Source of the DNA: JAEUIG01 sp046349775
Lineage (GTDB): Bacteria; Planctomycetota; Planctomycetia; Planctomycetales; Planctomycetaceae
Direction: 5' to 3'
Length of the DNA: 64,000 nucleotides
Assembly: GCA_046349775.1 (NCBI GenBank)
Contig: JAXMBS010000016.1
Span: forward strand, 1 to 64,000
Shown here: one piece after another, positions 18,290-28,074 of the stretch
Numbering within the stretch: the stretch's first letter is position 1
How the letters are laid out: every line of letters starts with the position of its first letter
Translations under genes and position numbers: made by a program
The notes under the pieces: generated by a model
Database searches by the model: none
The model's input: only the letters and a program-made list of their open reading frames with translations
Told to the model about the DNA's origin: nothing

Positions 18290-18841
18290 TCAGCCCTTCT
18301 GGATTAGTCGGAGCCGTTGCGCGAGCAATTCACCGCGACTATGCACGCCAAAATGCACGTAGATTTTCTTCACATGTGTGTGGACCGTGTGAACACTGAG
18401 CTTGAGCCGGGCTGCAATCTCCGATTCCGGAACGCCATCAAGCATCAACTCGTACACTCTTTTTCTCGAAGGCGTCAATTGCTCGCTTTCGCTCCGCGCC
18501 TGGGCAGCGGACCGCTTTGCGGTCTCATCGTCATCTGACATCGACAACGGCGCGGCAGCGCCCTGCAGCGCCAGCCGAAACGGCGCCGCTCCGAAACGGA
18601 TCTTCTGTCCGATGTGAACGGGACACGACTCAACCCGCTTTTCATCGACGAAGGGGTGCCGTTTCGACTTTTCAAGTCGGTGAGGGACATGAGCATGCCC
18701 CTGAGCGTCAACTGCGCATGTCGTCGGGAGACGGAATCGTCGTTTACGATGATCTCGCAGTCGGACGCCCGACCAATAACATAGGTTCCGTCGCGCAGCA
18801 ACTGCAACCGCTGCGGCGGGATTGTCTTCGGATAGAAGCAT
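18290..18841 (-). CDS. FHA-domain LuxR-type transcriptional regulator (about two frameshifts)
   Basis: Starting at ATG 18841 (MLLSEDNP, one extra C then PQRLQLLRDG), a forkhead-associated domain is readable: GTYVIGRASDCEIIVNDDSV, SRRHAQLTLR and DLKSRNGT. A frame change near 18650 leads into FVDEKRVESCPVHIGQKIRF. The C-terminus is a LuxR/GerE helix-turn-helix: LTPSRKRVYELMLDGVPESE, IAARLKLSVHTVHTHVKKIY. FHA domains bind phosphothreonine, so this should be a phospho-dependent DNA-binding regulator of about 180 residues, possibly acting with a Hanks-type kinase encoded elsewhere. It is divergent from the island gene train that begins at 19150 and is the only obvious regulator in the island. Confidence 0.8.
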   Translation of the reverse strand: MLLSEDNPAAAVAVAARRNLCYWSGVRLRDHRKRRFRLPTTCAVDAQGHAHVPHRLEKSKRHPFVDEKRVESCPVHIGQKIRFGAAPFRLALQGAAAPLSMSDDDETAKRSAAQARSESEQLTPSRKRVYELMLDGVPESEIAARLKLSVHTVHTHVKKIYVHFGVHSRGELLAQRLRLIQKG

Positions 18842-19149
18842 CACTCGGTACACGCCGGCCTCGCTGCAACGATGCGATCGACAGAATGCGATTTGTGCCG
18901 CAGCATACCTGTTCGGGGGATATGGCCACTCTGCGCGTGGAGTATGCTGACGTTTCGCGTATGGTTGTAACGGCAATCTGGAGCAGTCACATCGCGTGAA
19001 TCAGCACGTCGAAAACTCAATTCTCCGGCCGACAGCGTCAGTGAGGCATGGTCGAAGGTTGCGGTTTCGGCAAGCCGTCTATCCGGTTCATTTCACTGCG
19101 GCATCGTTGCGACTCAGTTGGTCGTGTCCTCCAGTCACAGGGCCCTGCG

Positions 19150-19665
19150 ATGGCGTATCCGGAATTCGTTTTCTATCCGAACACGTCGACCACCAATACG
19201 GCGGCAAACCAAGTGTTCTCGGTCTTCAATGCCAACCAGGCGCAGATCGATACGACCCAGCACGATCCGATTCTTTCCAAAGCCGCACTGATCAGCGTGT
19301 TGACGCCAGGTCTGGTCGCAATCGGCCAAACCCCCGCGCTGGACGTCCCGAAAATCGCGCTCTACGGCCGACAGGGAGCGACGCGATATTCCTTTACGGT
19401 CGATCTCGAAACGAGCGCGTTCTCGCTGTTCATTGGAACAATGAATGCGCGTGACGAAGTTTTCCGGCATCTCGTTCAACTGTCGTTTCTGCAGGTCGTG
19501 TCGGACAACCCGGGTGCCGGATTGTGCACCTTGGCAGTGCCGCTGCGGACGATTCACGGAGGAACTCCGCGCCAGGATTTCGAAGAGACGGTCGCCCTCG
19601 TCGAGGCGCTCTTCGCACACTCTCATCTATCGCTGCTGTCGGGTCTGCTGCTGTTGGGGTACTGA
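19150..19665 (+). CDS. Hypothetical protein, first gene of the island train
   Basis: 171 residues from ATG 19150 (MAYPEFVFYPNTSTTNTAAN). No signal peptide. Contains a beta-type stretch GATRYSFTVDLETSAFSLFI and a mostly hydrophobic C-terminus (HLSLLSGLLLLGY). Not recognised. It is followed after 80 bases by another unknown gene on the same strand, with both upstream of the copper-oxidase genes. Confidence 0.5.
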   Translation: MAYPEFVFYPNTSTTNTAANQVFSVFNANQAQIDTTQHDPILSKAALISVLTPGLVAIGQTPALDVPKIALYGRQGATRYSFTVDLETSAFSLFIGTMNARDEVFRHLVQLSFLQVVSDNPGAGLCTLAVPLRTIHGGTPRQDFEETVALVEALFAHSHLSLLSGLLLLGY

Positions 19666-19745
19666 ATCCGTCCATTCGCTCCAGCGTGGCCGACTGCGCC
19701 GGTCGCGCCGGGGATTTGCGATTTCAACTCACCACAGGACTCACC

Positions 19746-20273
19746 ATGAAGCAGGCCAGCATCCAAAGCGTCGCCGTCAACGGTTCCAATCTCACCGTGC
19801 GGGGCGTGTATGATACAGATGGCGACACGCTGAAGTCCTTGCGTCTCGACGTCTGGCTCGACGACAGAAATATTGGCAGCGTCACAAATACCGCGCCGGG
19901 CCCGTCGCAGCAGATCGAGGTTCGCTCGGACAACCATGACCTTCGTAAAGCGGACTGGATTGTCGTTTCCGACGTCAAAGGGACCACTGAGGCGAACGAC
20001 CTCTGGCAGGTCTCAATCGTGTCGCCGGACCGCGTCATCTTGCTCGGGTCAATCTACGAGCACGCCTATGCGGGCAATACGGGCTCCTGGCAGCTGGTCC
20101 GCGCCGCCCGCCGCCCGCAGTCATTTTCGCCGGCCCAGGTGCCGCCCGCCTGGGAAGTCACGATCTCTCTGACACGTAACGGCTGGTATTCGGTGCAAGC
20201 GGCCTGCTTTTTTCCGAAGGCGCCTCATGTCGCCGCCTCGTCGGAATTCCAGGTCCCGACGCGCGTCGGATGA
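19746..20273 (+). CDS. Hypothetical protein
   Basis: 175 residues from ATG 19746 (MKQASIQSVAVNGSNLTVRG). The composition is beta-strand-like with repeated V-x-V patterns. TDGDTLKSLRLDVWLDDRNI and PPAWEVTISLTRNGWYSVQA suggest an all-beta fold, perhaps carbohydrate- or surface-binding, but no family is recognised. A longer frame upstream (from 19524) is just the shadow of the preceding gene. Confidence 0.5.
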   Translation: MKQASIQSVAVNGSNLTVRGVYDTDGDTLKSLRLDVWLDDRNIGSVTNTAPGPSQQIEVRSDNHDLRKADWIVVSDVKGTTEANDLWQVSIVSPDRVILLGSIYEHAYAGNTGSWQLVRAARRPQSFSPAQVPPAWEVTISLTRNGWYSVQAACFFPKAPHVAASSEFQVPTRVG

Positions 20274-20354
20274 CAGCGGTTTGACCGGGCTGAGATTTTG
20301 TGCGGATCATCTCGACAGGAATAAGTTCCCTCGTTGCATTGGTGAGGAATAGCC

Positions 20355-20635
20355 ATGGCGGTTGAGGCACGCGTCATCGACATCAGCGGCATATTGCCGA
20401 GCGTCTCGCAAAATCCGACCCCCGAGGAGATCGCGGGGCACATCAAGACGGTCTCGCACCTGGTGCGGGTGATTACACGCACGGTCAATCCGAACGTGTG
20501 GGAAGCCGGCGGCGGCGACAGCACGATTTCCGCGGTCCAGGATGGACAGACGAAAAAATGGAAACTGTCGCTGTGGTCGGAAAGACCGACTTCGACGCGG
20601 TCGTCAAGCAGATCACGGCGATCGGCGCACCATAG
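20355..20635 (+). CDS. Small protein with secretin/STN-like segment, one homopolymer frameshift
   Basis: About 93 residues from ATG 20355, with GAGG ten bases upstream. After HIKTVSHLVRVITRTVNPNV and WEAGGGDSTISAVQDGQT the frame breaks in the six-A run near 20550. One extra A restores METVAVVGKTDFDAVVKQIT and a TAG at 20633-20635. The pattern (ILV-x-x-I-x-x-x-V-x-P-x-x-W-x-x-x-GG, then a hydrophobic strand and a helix) is that of the short secretin/TonB N-terminal-like domain common in planctomycete exported proteins. Here it stands alone without a signal peptide. Confidence 0.55.
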
Positions 20636-20716
20636 CTCACGGAACCACGTCTGAGTGAGCGCGGTTGTCGTCGATGGCGAATCCCGGCCGGTCAATCACG
20701 CGACAGGAAGTTCTCA

Positions 20717-22474
20717 ATGGTCGTCTGCCGCTTCAATCCTTTCGAAATCTATGTCCAGGATCGCAGGGCGATCCGGGACCACCTGGACGGACAGCGAAAC
20801 AGCCTGGAGATCCCACTTGAGGATTTTCTGAGCATCTTCCCCGAACTCGGCGGCTTGAACACCAGCGATGTGCAGATCCTGAAGAACTTTCTGGAGCGCG
20901 TCGCCCACGTCTACATCAAGTATCAACCCGATCTCATTAACCACGTCACCGATCCCACAGCGAAGCAGGCGGCGGCGGCGTTGTTTGCGGCATTACGCGA
21001 CAGTTATCGGACAATCATCGACGAGTTATCGCTGCCTCAGCAACCGGAACCCGCTGGCAATCCAGCGCACGTGGCGGATATTCCGAAGTCGCTGCGGCTC
21101 GGGCCGCTACGAGCATTCGCCCTGCTAGGTCAATTTGCGGAGTTCGTACACTCAACCGCGGCGGAGTCTGCCGTCGTACGTCGCCTGGATCTGGTCGAGA
21201 ACTCGGTCAACCATCTGGCGACGCTCTCGTTTGGAGATGCCGCCGCACAGGCAGATGTGCCGCTCCACGAATTCGTGTCAAAGATTCCCGCGTCACTGCG
21301 CGATCTGTTTCAGGCGACCACGCCGGGTCAACGTGAAAAGAAGCTGCTGTGGCTGATTGCGAACTTCTTCGTGCCCCACGACTCAATCCGGCGCGCGCTG
21401 GACTCGGCTGCACGACGGCAGACGGGGTTGTGGGGGTCGCTCTGGCCGGGAGTCGATGCCGGACAGTTCGATGCGTGGCTGAACGATCGCAACAGCTATC
21501 TGCACCCCAACGCGGCAGCGTTGCTCAACGAAGAGCGGGAGTTCCGGCTGCGGCTGGTGTCCGCGATGAGCTCGCGACTGGCACGCGGAGCGGAGGAGGA
21601 CTCCGCACCGGGACACCAGGCGCAATCGGATCCAACGGACTCTGACAGACTGGTTTCCGAGTGCTTGGGGGCGTACATCGACACGCTGGTGAAGTACGTG
21701 TTTGAGCCGGAGTCCTCCGGCCCGGGCGACAGCGAATGGAAACGTCACGAGGATGTCGGTCAGCAGTTTGCCCTGCTGGCATCTCGGCAGATCCGGGCGT
21801 CGGTGCGAACAACGGTGTCCCTGCTACTCACGGGGGTCTGGAAATGGTCGGTCAACAATGAGGTGCTTGTCGGATACATCAGCTCGGCGCTCAGCACTTT
21901 CGCATCGAGCATTGTCGAGAGCGTGATCCGCAGCGTGACGTTTTACGCGTCGGTCAGGTCGGCCTATCAATCGGACACAACGATTCCGGCGAATCCGCTG
22001 CATCGCTGGAGCACACTAAACACCGTCGAGGACACAGGCCAGCCGCCGGACGGGATCGATTTCATCGCGCAGCGGCGCTGGCCTGACGGGCCGGTGTTTA
22101 CGACCGTGCCCGCATTGATCCGGGGCGTGCTGCAGGACACGGGGACCTTCATCGAATCGGTCGATCGATACCGCGGCTCGATCGACTGGCCCGCGTGGCG
22201 GGAGGACGAATTTGCAGATGCCGTGTCGATCACGCGCTGTGAACTCGTGGGGCACACGCTTACGGTGTGGGCCGCCACGACGGAGTGGTTCACCGGGCCG
22301 GCGCCGGTACTCAAAGCGTGGATTCGCGGCCGTCCCGTCACGATGCGACCGGGACTCACGGCGCATCATCCGTATACCTTGCAGGTGACTGACGCCGCAA
22401 TTCGCAACGGCACCCGGATTGGCGTGATTTCCAATCGCGGCGGCCATGCGCTGAGCCGTGTTTGGACGCCCTGA
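20717..22474 (+). CDS. Large hypothetical protein
   Basis: 585 residues from ATG 20717 (MVVCRFNPFEIYVQDRRAIR). No signal peptide. The first 250 residues are helical (LEDFLSIFPELGGLNTSDVQ). A central stretch near residues 370-420 (ASVRTTVSLLLTGVWKWSVN, then SSALSTFASSIVESVIRSVT) is moderately hydrophobic. The last 100 residues are beta-rich, with KAWIRGRPVTMRPGLTAHHP resembling an immunoglobulin-like module. I recognise no family. It sits in the train between the two STN-like small proteins, so these probably act together. Confidence 0.55.
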   Translation: MVVCRFNPFEIYVQDRRAIRDHLDGQRNSLEIPLEDFLSIFPELGGLNTSDVQILKNFLERVAHVYIKYQPDLINHVTDPTAKQAAAALFAALRDSYRTIIDELSLPQQPEPAGNPAHVADIPKSLRLGPLRAFALLGQFAEFVHSTAAESAVVRRLDLVENSVNHLATLSFGDAAAQADVPLHEFVSKIPASLRDLFQATTPGQREKKLLWLIANFFVPHDSIRRALDSAARRQTGLWGSLWPGVDAGQFDAWLNDRNSYLHPNAAALLNEEREFRLRLVSAMSSRLARGAEEDSAPGHQAQSDPTDSDRLVSECLGAYIDTLVKYVFEPESSGPGDSEWKRHEDVGQQFALLASRQIRASVRTTVSLLLTGVWKWSVNNEVLVGYISSALSTFASSIVESVIRSVTFYASVRSAYQSDTTIPANPLHRWSTLNTVEDTGQPPDGIDFIAQRRWPDGPVFTTVPALIRGVLQDTGTFIESVDRYRGSIDWPAWREDEFADAVSITRCELVGHTLTVWAATTEWFTGPAPVLKAWIRGRPVTMRPGLTAHHPYTLQVTDAAIRNGTRIGVISNRGGHALSRVWTP

Positions 22475-22520
22475 ATTACAGACCCTATTTCCGGACAACT
22501 CGTACAGTCAGGTATCACCC

Positions 22521-23011
22521 ATGTCTTCAGATCTCGCCATGCCGCCCGCTGTTGAGGGGAGTCCCGGACTCGAGTTCTATACCGTCTATATCCCGCTGAA
22601 GCAGCCGACCGCGTTCGATGTCGTCCCCTACGTCCGCGCGGCGTTGGAGACGATCGGCTGCGGATCGGTCGTGGCGGTGGGCAAGCAGGGACTGCAACTC
22701 ACGGCGCCCATCCACCTGGCGCACTACCTGCAGGCCACGATCGAACAGCATCTGAATCGCGCAGCGGCCGATCCGCCGCTTCCGAGATTCGCGAACAATG
22801 TCTTCTATCCACCGCTGCTGATTGTGCCGAGCACGTCGCGCCGCTGTTCGAGGCCATGAGCCGCCCTGCAGTTATGCCCCCCGACATGGTGGCGGCGTAC
22901 CTGGAGATCGATGAAGCGCGGGCGGCGATTGCAGTCTCCGGCCCGGAGGAGCGCAGGAGACTACGAAAACAACGTCAGGCCAAGCCTCGTACGATTCATG
23001 CATTCGACTGA
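22521..23011 (+). CDS. Small protein with second STN-like segment, one frameshift
   Basis: About 163 residues from ATG 22521 (MSSDLAMPPAVEGSPGLEFY). The core FDVVPYVRAALETIGCGSVV, AVGKQGLQLTAPIHLAHYLQ has the strand-helix-strand pattern also seen in the protein at 20355. Near 22810-22830 the frame shifts. After it comes AEHVAPLFEAMSRPAVMPPD and a basic tail ending KPRTIHAFD at 23011. No family beyond the loose STN resemblance. The frame continuity after the shift has no stop codons for 60 codons, supporting a single gene. Confidence 0.5.
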
Positions 23012-23093
23012 GAAAGCGGGCTTCCCGATTTCCTGATCCGCAGCGTAACAAAAAAGCGAGATCACGGTTTCAGTATCGTGAGAGGCAGCGAGC

Positions 23094-25153
23094 ATGCCGA
23101 AACGAAACGTTGCTGATGCACTTAGGCGGTGGGGGGTGAGGGCCCTTCTGACGACCCTGGTCGCCGTGGCGTTGTCCGCGACATGTCACGCTCAGGGTTA
23201 CAACCAGCGGATCCGCGCGGAGACGCTCGCCCGAGATGTTGCTTACTCCGAACCGGCGGCGTACTCGGCGGGCCTAGACGGGACGCGGCTGACTTTGAAT
23301 GTATGTGAAGTGGTCCAAAGCCTGGAGGGTCGCACATTCCGTCATCGGTCCTACGACGGCGGCCTGCTCGGACCGATCATCCGCATCCGTCCCGGGACGA
23401 CACTGCAGATTCGCCTGGAGAATCACCTTCCGGCGGAAGTCGCCGACCCTCACGAACCGAATCAGCCGCACGGCTTTAACACGACGAATCTGCACACGCA
23501 CGGCCTGCATGTTTCGCCGGAAGAGCCGGCAGACAATGTGCTGCTGCAGATATCTCCCGGCGGTTCGTATGAGTTTCGCTTCGATGTGCCGGCCGATCAT
23601 CCGCCGGAACATTCTGGTACCACGCACATAAGCACGGATCAACGGCGCTCAACTTGCCAGCGGCATGGCGGGCGGCTGCTCGTCCAGGGGGACTGGATGA
23701 GATACCTGAGATTCGGGCGGCAACTGAGAAGGTACTGGTTCTCCAACAGTTCGTCTTGCGCGAGATCCCCGGCGAGCCCTGGATTGTGCATCCGGCGACG
23801 TCTATACCGGAACTGGTGATCGAATCGATACCGTCAACGGCGTGAACGTCCCGACGTTCACAATGCGTCCCGGCGAGATCCAGCGGTGGCGGATCATCCA
23901 CGCGGGAATCGGTGATTCAATGTCGCTGCATCTCGAGGACTTCGAGATGTACCAGATCGCGGTGGATGGGTTGGCGACCGGTTTCCGCGAGTTCATCGGC
24001 CCCGACGGATTCGAGCTGCATCCAGGACAGCGAACGGACGTGCTATTGAAGGCGCCGGCGATCACCGAGCAGCGGCAATCGTATGTCCTTTCGAATGAGA
24101 TCGGCAATGCGACGCAACTTCCGGGCGCGGCTGGTGGCGACAACGGACCTGCTTAAGGTGGTGGTTACGGGGCCGCCGGTCAACATGGACTGGCCGAGCG
24201 ACGCAGCGCACCGGGCAGCGGCCGCGTTTACGCCTGAGGACGTGCCGCGGGACAATCAACTCAGCGGCAATTGGACGCTGCAATTCAAAGACGCCAGTAC
24301 TCCGACCGAGCGGAAGTTTCTGATCAACGACAAGGCCTATTCGGGCCTTGTCGAGCGAGCGATTCCACTGGAGACGGCGGAGGAATGGCGGATCGAGGCA
24401 GCGGCCGGAGGCCATCCATTTCATGTGCATGTCAATCCGTTTGCCGTACGGGAGATGAACGGCTCCGGCATCGTCCGCTGGCGGTGGCAAGACACGCTGT
24501 TCGTTGCTCACGAAGAGCATGCCATCGTTCGCTCCTGGTTCCGTACGCATCCCGGACAGACGGTGCTGCACTGCCACATCCTCGACCATGAGGACCTGGG
24601 CATGATGCAGCTGATCAAGTTCACCACGCCGCCCGGCATGGCAGGCGCCGGAGATGAGGTTCGTACGATCTCTCTGCAAGAGACCACACGATGGTCGCTC
24701 AAGTCACCGACCGGGGAACCCATTCGCCCCGAGTCGTTCCTGGGCCAGCCACTGCTGTTGGTGCTGCATCGAGGCCTGGGTTGCGCGCACTGTTCGCGGC
24801 AAATCGCACTGCTCGCCGAGCGGCAGCTGGAATTCACCGCCATCGGTGTGCAACTGGCCGCGGTCTGTCCGGAGCTGCCTTCGCCGCCTGCGCTGGCTGC
24901 CGCGCGGGCGCAGTTTCGCATCGACTTTTCACTGCTGGCGGATGCGGATCTCCAGCTGTTTCGACAATCGGGCTGCGTGGACAGAGACGGGAACCCGCTG
25001 CATGGGCTGTTGTTGTTCGATGCGGGAGGAGAGCTGGCATGGCGGCATGCATCCAATGAGCCGCTCCTGGACATCCAACAGTTGTTAACCACGATTCGGC
25101 GCGAGCTGGGCAAAACTGGCGCCGACGTGACTGCTGATGTTGCGACACCCTGA
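23094..25153 (+). CDS. Multicopper oxidase with C-terminal thioredoxin-like domain, about four frameshifts
   Basis: About 685 residues. Signal peptide (ALLTTLVAVALSATCHAQ), then three cupredoxin domains. Copper ligands are readable across the shifted frames: HTHGLH near 23495, FWYHAHKHGS near 23615, HPFHVHVNPF near 24415 and HCHILDHEDLGMM near 24572 (type 1 and type 2/3 sites with Met as axial ligand). After residue about 520 comes an AhpC/TSA-like thioredoxin fold with a C-A-H-C pair (VLHRGLGCAHCSRQI). Laccase-like oxidation of phenols or metal ions outside the cytoplasm is the family role. Frame changes fall near 23610, 23660-23720, 23800 and 24140. The next gene (tyrosinase) starts 16 bases downstream, so the two copper oxidases are co-transcribed. 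Confidence 0.85.
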
Positions 25154-25169
25154 TTCCGGAGGACGTGCC

Positions 25170-27986
25170 ATGAATCGCTTGCAGATATGGACACTGGCTG
25201 TAGTTGCGGCTGTCGCGGCGCCCGTGGCGGCGCAGGACGTGATTATTCGCATCACCGGCAATGGCGGCACCGCAAAGTACGTCAAGGATGGTGCGACGAT
25301 GCAGGAGGACGTTGAAGTGGCGGTCGGTCAAACCGTCCGCTGGATCAATGCCGGCAACATGAAACACACCGCCACATCCGTCAAGAAGGACACTGCCGGC
25401 AATCGCATTTTCGACACTGGCGACATCACGCAGACCGCGCCGAACAACTTCAAGGAGATCGTGTTCTCAGAAGCTCTGTTTAAGTCGGCCGGAGGAACGG
25501 CCGGGTCATCGGTCGAACTGGAGTACTTCTGCAGCAGACACCCGACGCTGATGAAGTCGAAAATCATCCTGAAATCGACGGCGCCCACAGAAGCCGCTTC
25601 GCTGCGGGTTCGCAAAAAAATTGAATCATTGTCCGCGGCGGAACTGGCGGCTCTACGACAGGGAGTGGCAGTGATGAAGTCGCGCGATCCGAGCGATCCG
25701 CGGAGCTGGGCGTTCCAGGCGAACATGCACGGGGTGCCAGTCGGTGGACCAAGCCACCCTATGTTTTCCCAATGTCAGCATGGCACTCCGCACTTCCTCA
25801 CATGGCACCGCGGCTATCTGTATTACTTTGAACGAATCCTGCGGGAGGCTGCCGGTGATCCGAGTTTGACGCTGCCTTACTGGAACTGGTCGAGTCAGCG
25901 ATCTGTTCCGCTGAGCTATCGCCAGCCTGCCGACAGCACGAATTCCCTGTTCCACGAACGTGCACTGAACAACGGCGCAAAACTGCCGCTCTCTGTCGTT
26001 GTGACCGAAGTCGACAACGCACAGTCAGAGCCCCTGTTCATGGATTTCAGCAGCGCGCTAGAAATGCCGCACGGCAACGTCCACACCCTCGTGGGCGGCG
26101 GCGGCGACATGGCATTCATCTCCACATCGGCGCGAGATCCGATTTTCTGGCTACATCATGCGAACGTCGATCGGAACTGGGACCGCTGGCTCAGCGGTAG
26201 CGGCCATGCCAATCCGGGCAACTCCGCTTTCCTCGCGAAGATGTTCACGTACATCGACGAAACTGGCGCGGAAGTGACCGTGACGGTCCAGCAGATTCTG
26301 AACTCCACTCAGCTGGGTTATCGCTACGACGACGTGCCCCCTGTACCAACGCCGATCCCCGTGCCCGAACTGGCGGCTGCTGGACCGGAACACTCGGGTG
26401 ATGTTCATGCCGAGACGGAATCTTCGCATGCCGAACATGCGGCGCTGCCAACGGGCGCTCTCGTCGCGTCGTCGCAGCCGGTCGACGCACCGGAGTCGGC
26501 GGCAGGAGTCAAGCTAAGTTTCGAGCCCAAGTCAGTCGCTTTGGCATTCCGCGAAAGCGGGCATGCAACATTGGAAAGCGCTGCGGTGCCGGCGGCTGGT
26601 GCACCGAGCAAGGTGGTAATCGAAGTGGTCGGCGTCAAAGCGGAAGCCCCCCCCTCGTTTGTGTATGGCGTGTACATCAATCTGCCGGGAGACGCCAGCA
26701 ACGAGCAGCTGTCCCGGCATTTTGTCGGTTCACTCGATTTGTTCGGCGTGGCAGAACACTCTGAGGAGCATGCCGCACGTCCGCAACGCTTCGACATCAC
26801 AGGGAAGCTTCGGCGTCTGGGGTTGCTGAATGCGGCCGCTCCGCCGCCCGTCAACGTGACGATCCGACCGATCCTGCCGGAGCCTTCCGACAACGAATCC
26901 GCGGTCAATGAGGCGACGTACAAGAACTCTGCTGAAGCCGCCAAAGTGGAATTTGTACGCGTAGACTTGCGGGTCGTTCCGGCAGCTCCTGCCGCGACAG
27001 GCCCTGCGGAGAAGCCAGCGGCGCGTCCGAAGCCTGTGGTCCCCAAGCGGGTGTCCCTGCCGTTGCCGCCGCGCGAGGAACCGGAGTCGGCGGTTGCGGC
27101 GACGGCGGCAGCGGATCCAGAAGGGGCCGTGCATTCGCTGATCGAACGTCGCGCGGCGCTGGTGCGCGAGTTGGGTCAGCTGGACGTCCACATTTCGCGG
27201 ACGCTCGAATCGATTTGCGGAGCGTCGACCGACTTCCAGGATGTCGAGCGCTATGACGGCAGCCTCGGCGTGCCCGTCGCATTGGTCCGCGACCATGAAC
27301 GTGCCGTCGGTCAGTTGCAGTGGCTCGGGGATCTGGCGGATCGGTTCGATGGTCCCAACGACTCCCCCGGCAACGTGAACGGCCAGCGCTGGGGGTCCGG
27401 CGGTATGCTCTCACCCGATCTGTTCATCACCGCTGGACATTGCTTCGACAACAGCGGCGAGAACGGGTGGGACATGCCGTTTCGCAATAACATCGTGATC
27501 GCTCCACCGGAAATTGCCACACTGATGAATGTCAACTTCCTGTACCAGATCAATTCGACGACCGGCCTGCGGCGGCCGGTGGAGAGCTTCCCGGTGCTGG
27601 AACTGCTGGAGTACCGCAAAGGCGGCAACGACTATGCGATCGTGCGGCTCGGCCCCAATGCCGACGGCGAACTTCCCGGTAACAAGTACGGTCAGTTGCA
27701 GGTGGCCACGGCCGACCTGCTGACTCCGGGCGCGATGCTGTGCCTGATACAGCATCCGAACGGGCTTCCCAAAAAGATCGAGGCCGGTCCGATGGAGGCC
27801 AACGACGGCAATTTCATGTCCTACGCGTCGCTGGACACGCTCGGGGGCTCATCGGGCGCGCCGATCCTGTCGCTGGAGGGCACACTGGTGGGCGTCCATA
27901 CCAACGGCGGCTGCACGGAGTTCGGCGGTTCGAACCGGGGCGTGTCGATTGGGGCAATTCGCCGCGTTTCGACGCGGTTGCCGTGA
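25170..27986 (+). CDS. Cupredoxin-tyrosinase-trypsin fusion protein, exported
   Basis: 938 residues from ATG 25170, with GGAGG ten bases upstream. Signal peptide to about residue 21. Residues 22-137 are a plastocyanin/azurin-like domain with likely Cu ligands H66, C121, H124 and M128. Residues 180-340 are a tyrosinase: CuA H187, H204, H213 (PHFLTWHRGYLYYFE) and CuB H301, H305, H329/330 (DPIFWLHHANVDRNWDRW). Residues 445-605 resemble the beta-barrel that caps plant-type polyphenol oxidases. After a Pro-rich linker, residues 690-938 are a trypsin-like protease with triad H757 (ITAGHCFD), D821 and S895 (LGGSSGAP). All motifs appear intact and the frame is unbroken. It would oxidise phenols to quinones; the protease could cut the covering domain or a partner protein. 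Tyrosinases are seldom joined to proteases. Confidence 0.9.
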   Translation: MNRLQIWTLAVVAAVAAPVAAQDVIIRITGNGGTAKYVKDGATMQEDVEVAVGQTVRWINAGNMKHTATSVKKDTAGNRIFDTGDITQTAPNNFKEIVFSEALFKSAGGTAGSSVELEYFCSRHPTLMKSKIILKSTAPTEAASLRVRKKIESLSAAELAALRQGVAVMKSRDPSDPRSWAFQANMHGVPVGGPSHPMFSQCQHGTPHFLTWHRGYLYYFERILREAAGDPSLTLPYWNWSSQRSVPLSYRQPADSTNSLFHERALNNGAKLPLSVVVTEVDNAQSEPLFMDFSSALEMPHGNVHTLVGGGGDMAFISTSARDPIFWLHHANVDRNWDRWLSGSGHANPGNSAFLAKMFTYIDETGAEVTVTVQQILNSTQLGYRYDDVPPVPTPIPVPELAAAGPEHSGDVHAETESSHAEHAALPTGALVASSQPVDAPESAAGVKLSFEPKSVALAFRESGHATLESAAVPAAGAPSKVVIEVVGVKAEAPPSFVYGVYINLPGDASNEQLSRHFVGSLDLFGVAEHSEEHAARPQRFDITGKLRRLGLLNAAAPPPVNVTIRPILPEPSDNESAVNEATYKNSAEAAKVEFVRVDLRVVPAAPAATGPAEKPAARPKPVVPKRVSLPLPPREEPESAVAATAAADPEGAVHSLIERRAALVRELGQLDVHISRTLESICGASTDFQDVERYDGSLGVPVALVRDHERAVGQLQWLGDLADRFDGPNDSPGNVNGQRWGSGGMLSPDLFITAGHCFDNSGENGWDMPFRNNIVIAPPEIATLMNVNFLYQINSTTGLRRPVESFPVLELLEYRKGGNDYAIVRLGPNADGELPGNKYGQLQVATADLLTPGAMLCLIQHPNGLPKKIEAGPMEANDGNFMSYASLDTLGGSSGAPILSLEGTLVGVHTNGGCTEFGGSNRGVSIGAIRRVSTRLP

Positions 27987-28074
27987 GGCGGTCGCGGGCA
28001 TCCTGCAGCGATTGGGCCTCGCCAGTGACCAATCGGCTCCGAAACGGGAACTCCCAGCGATCGCGGAGACACTC

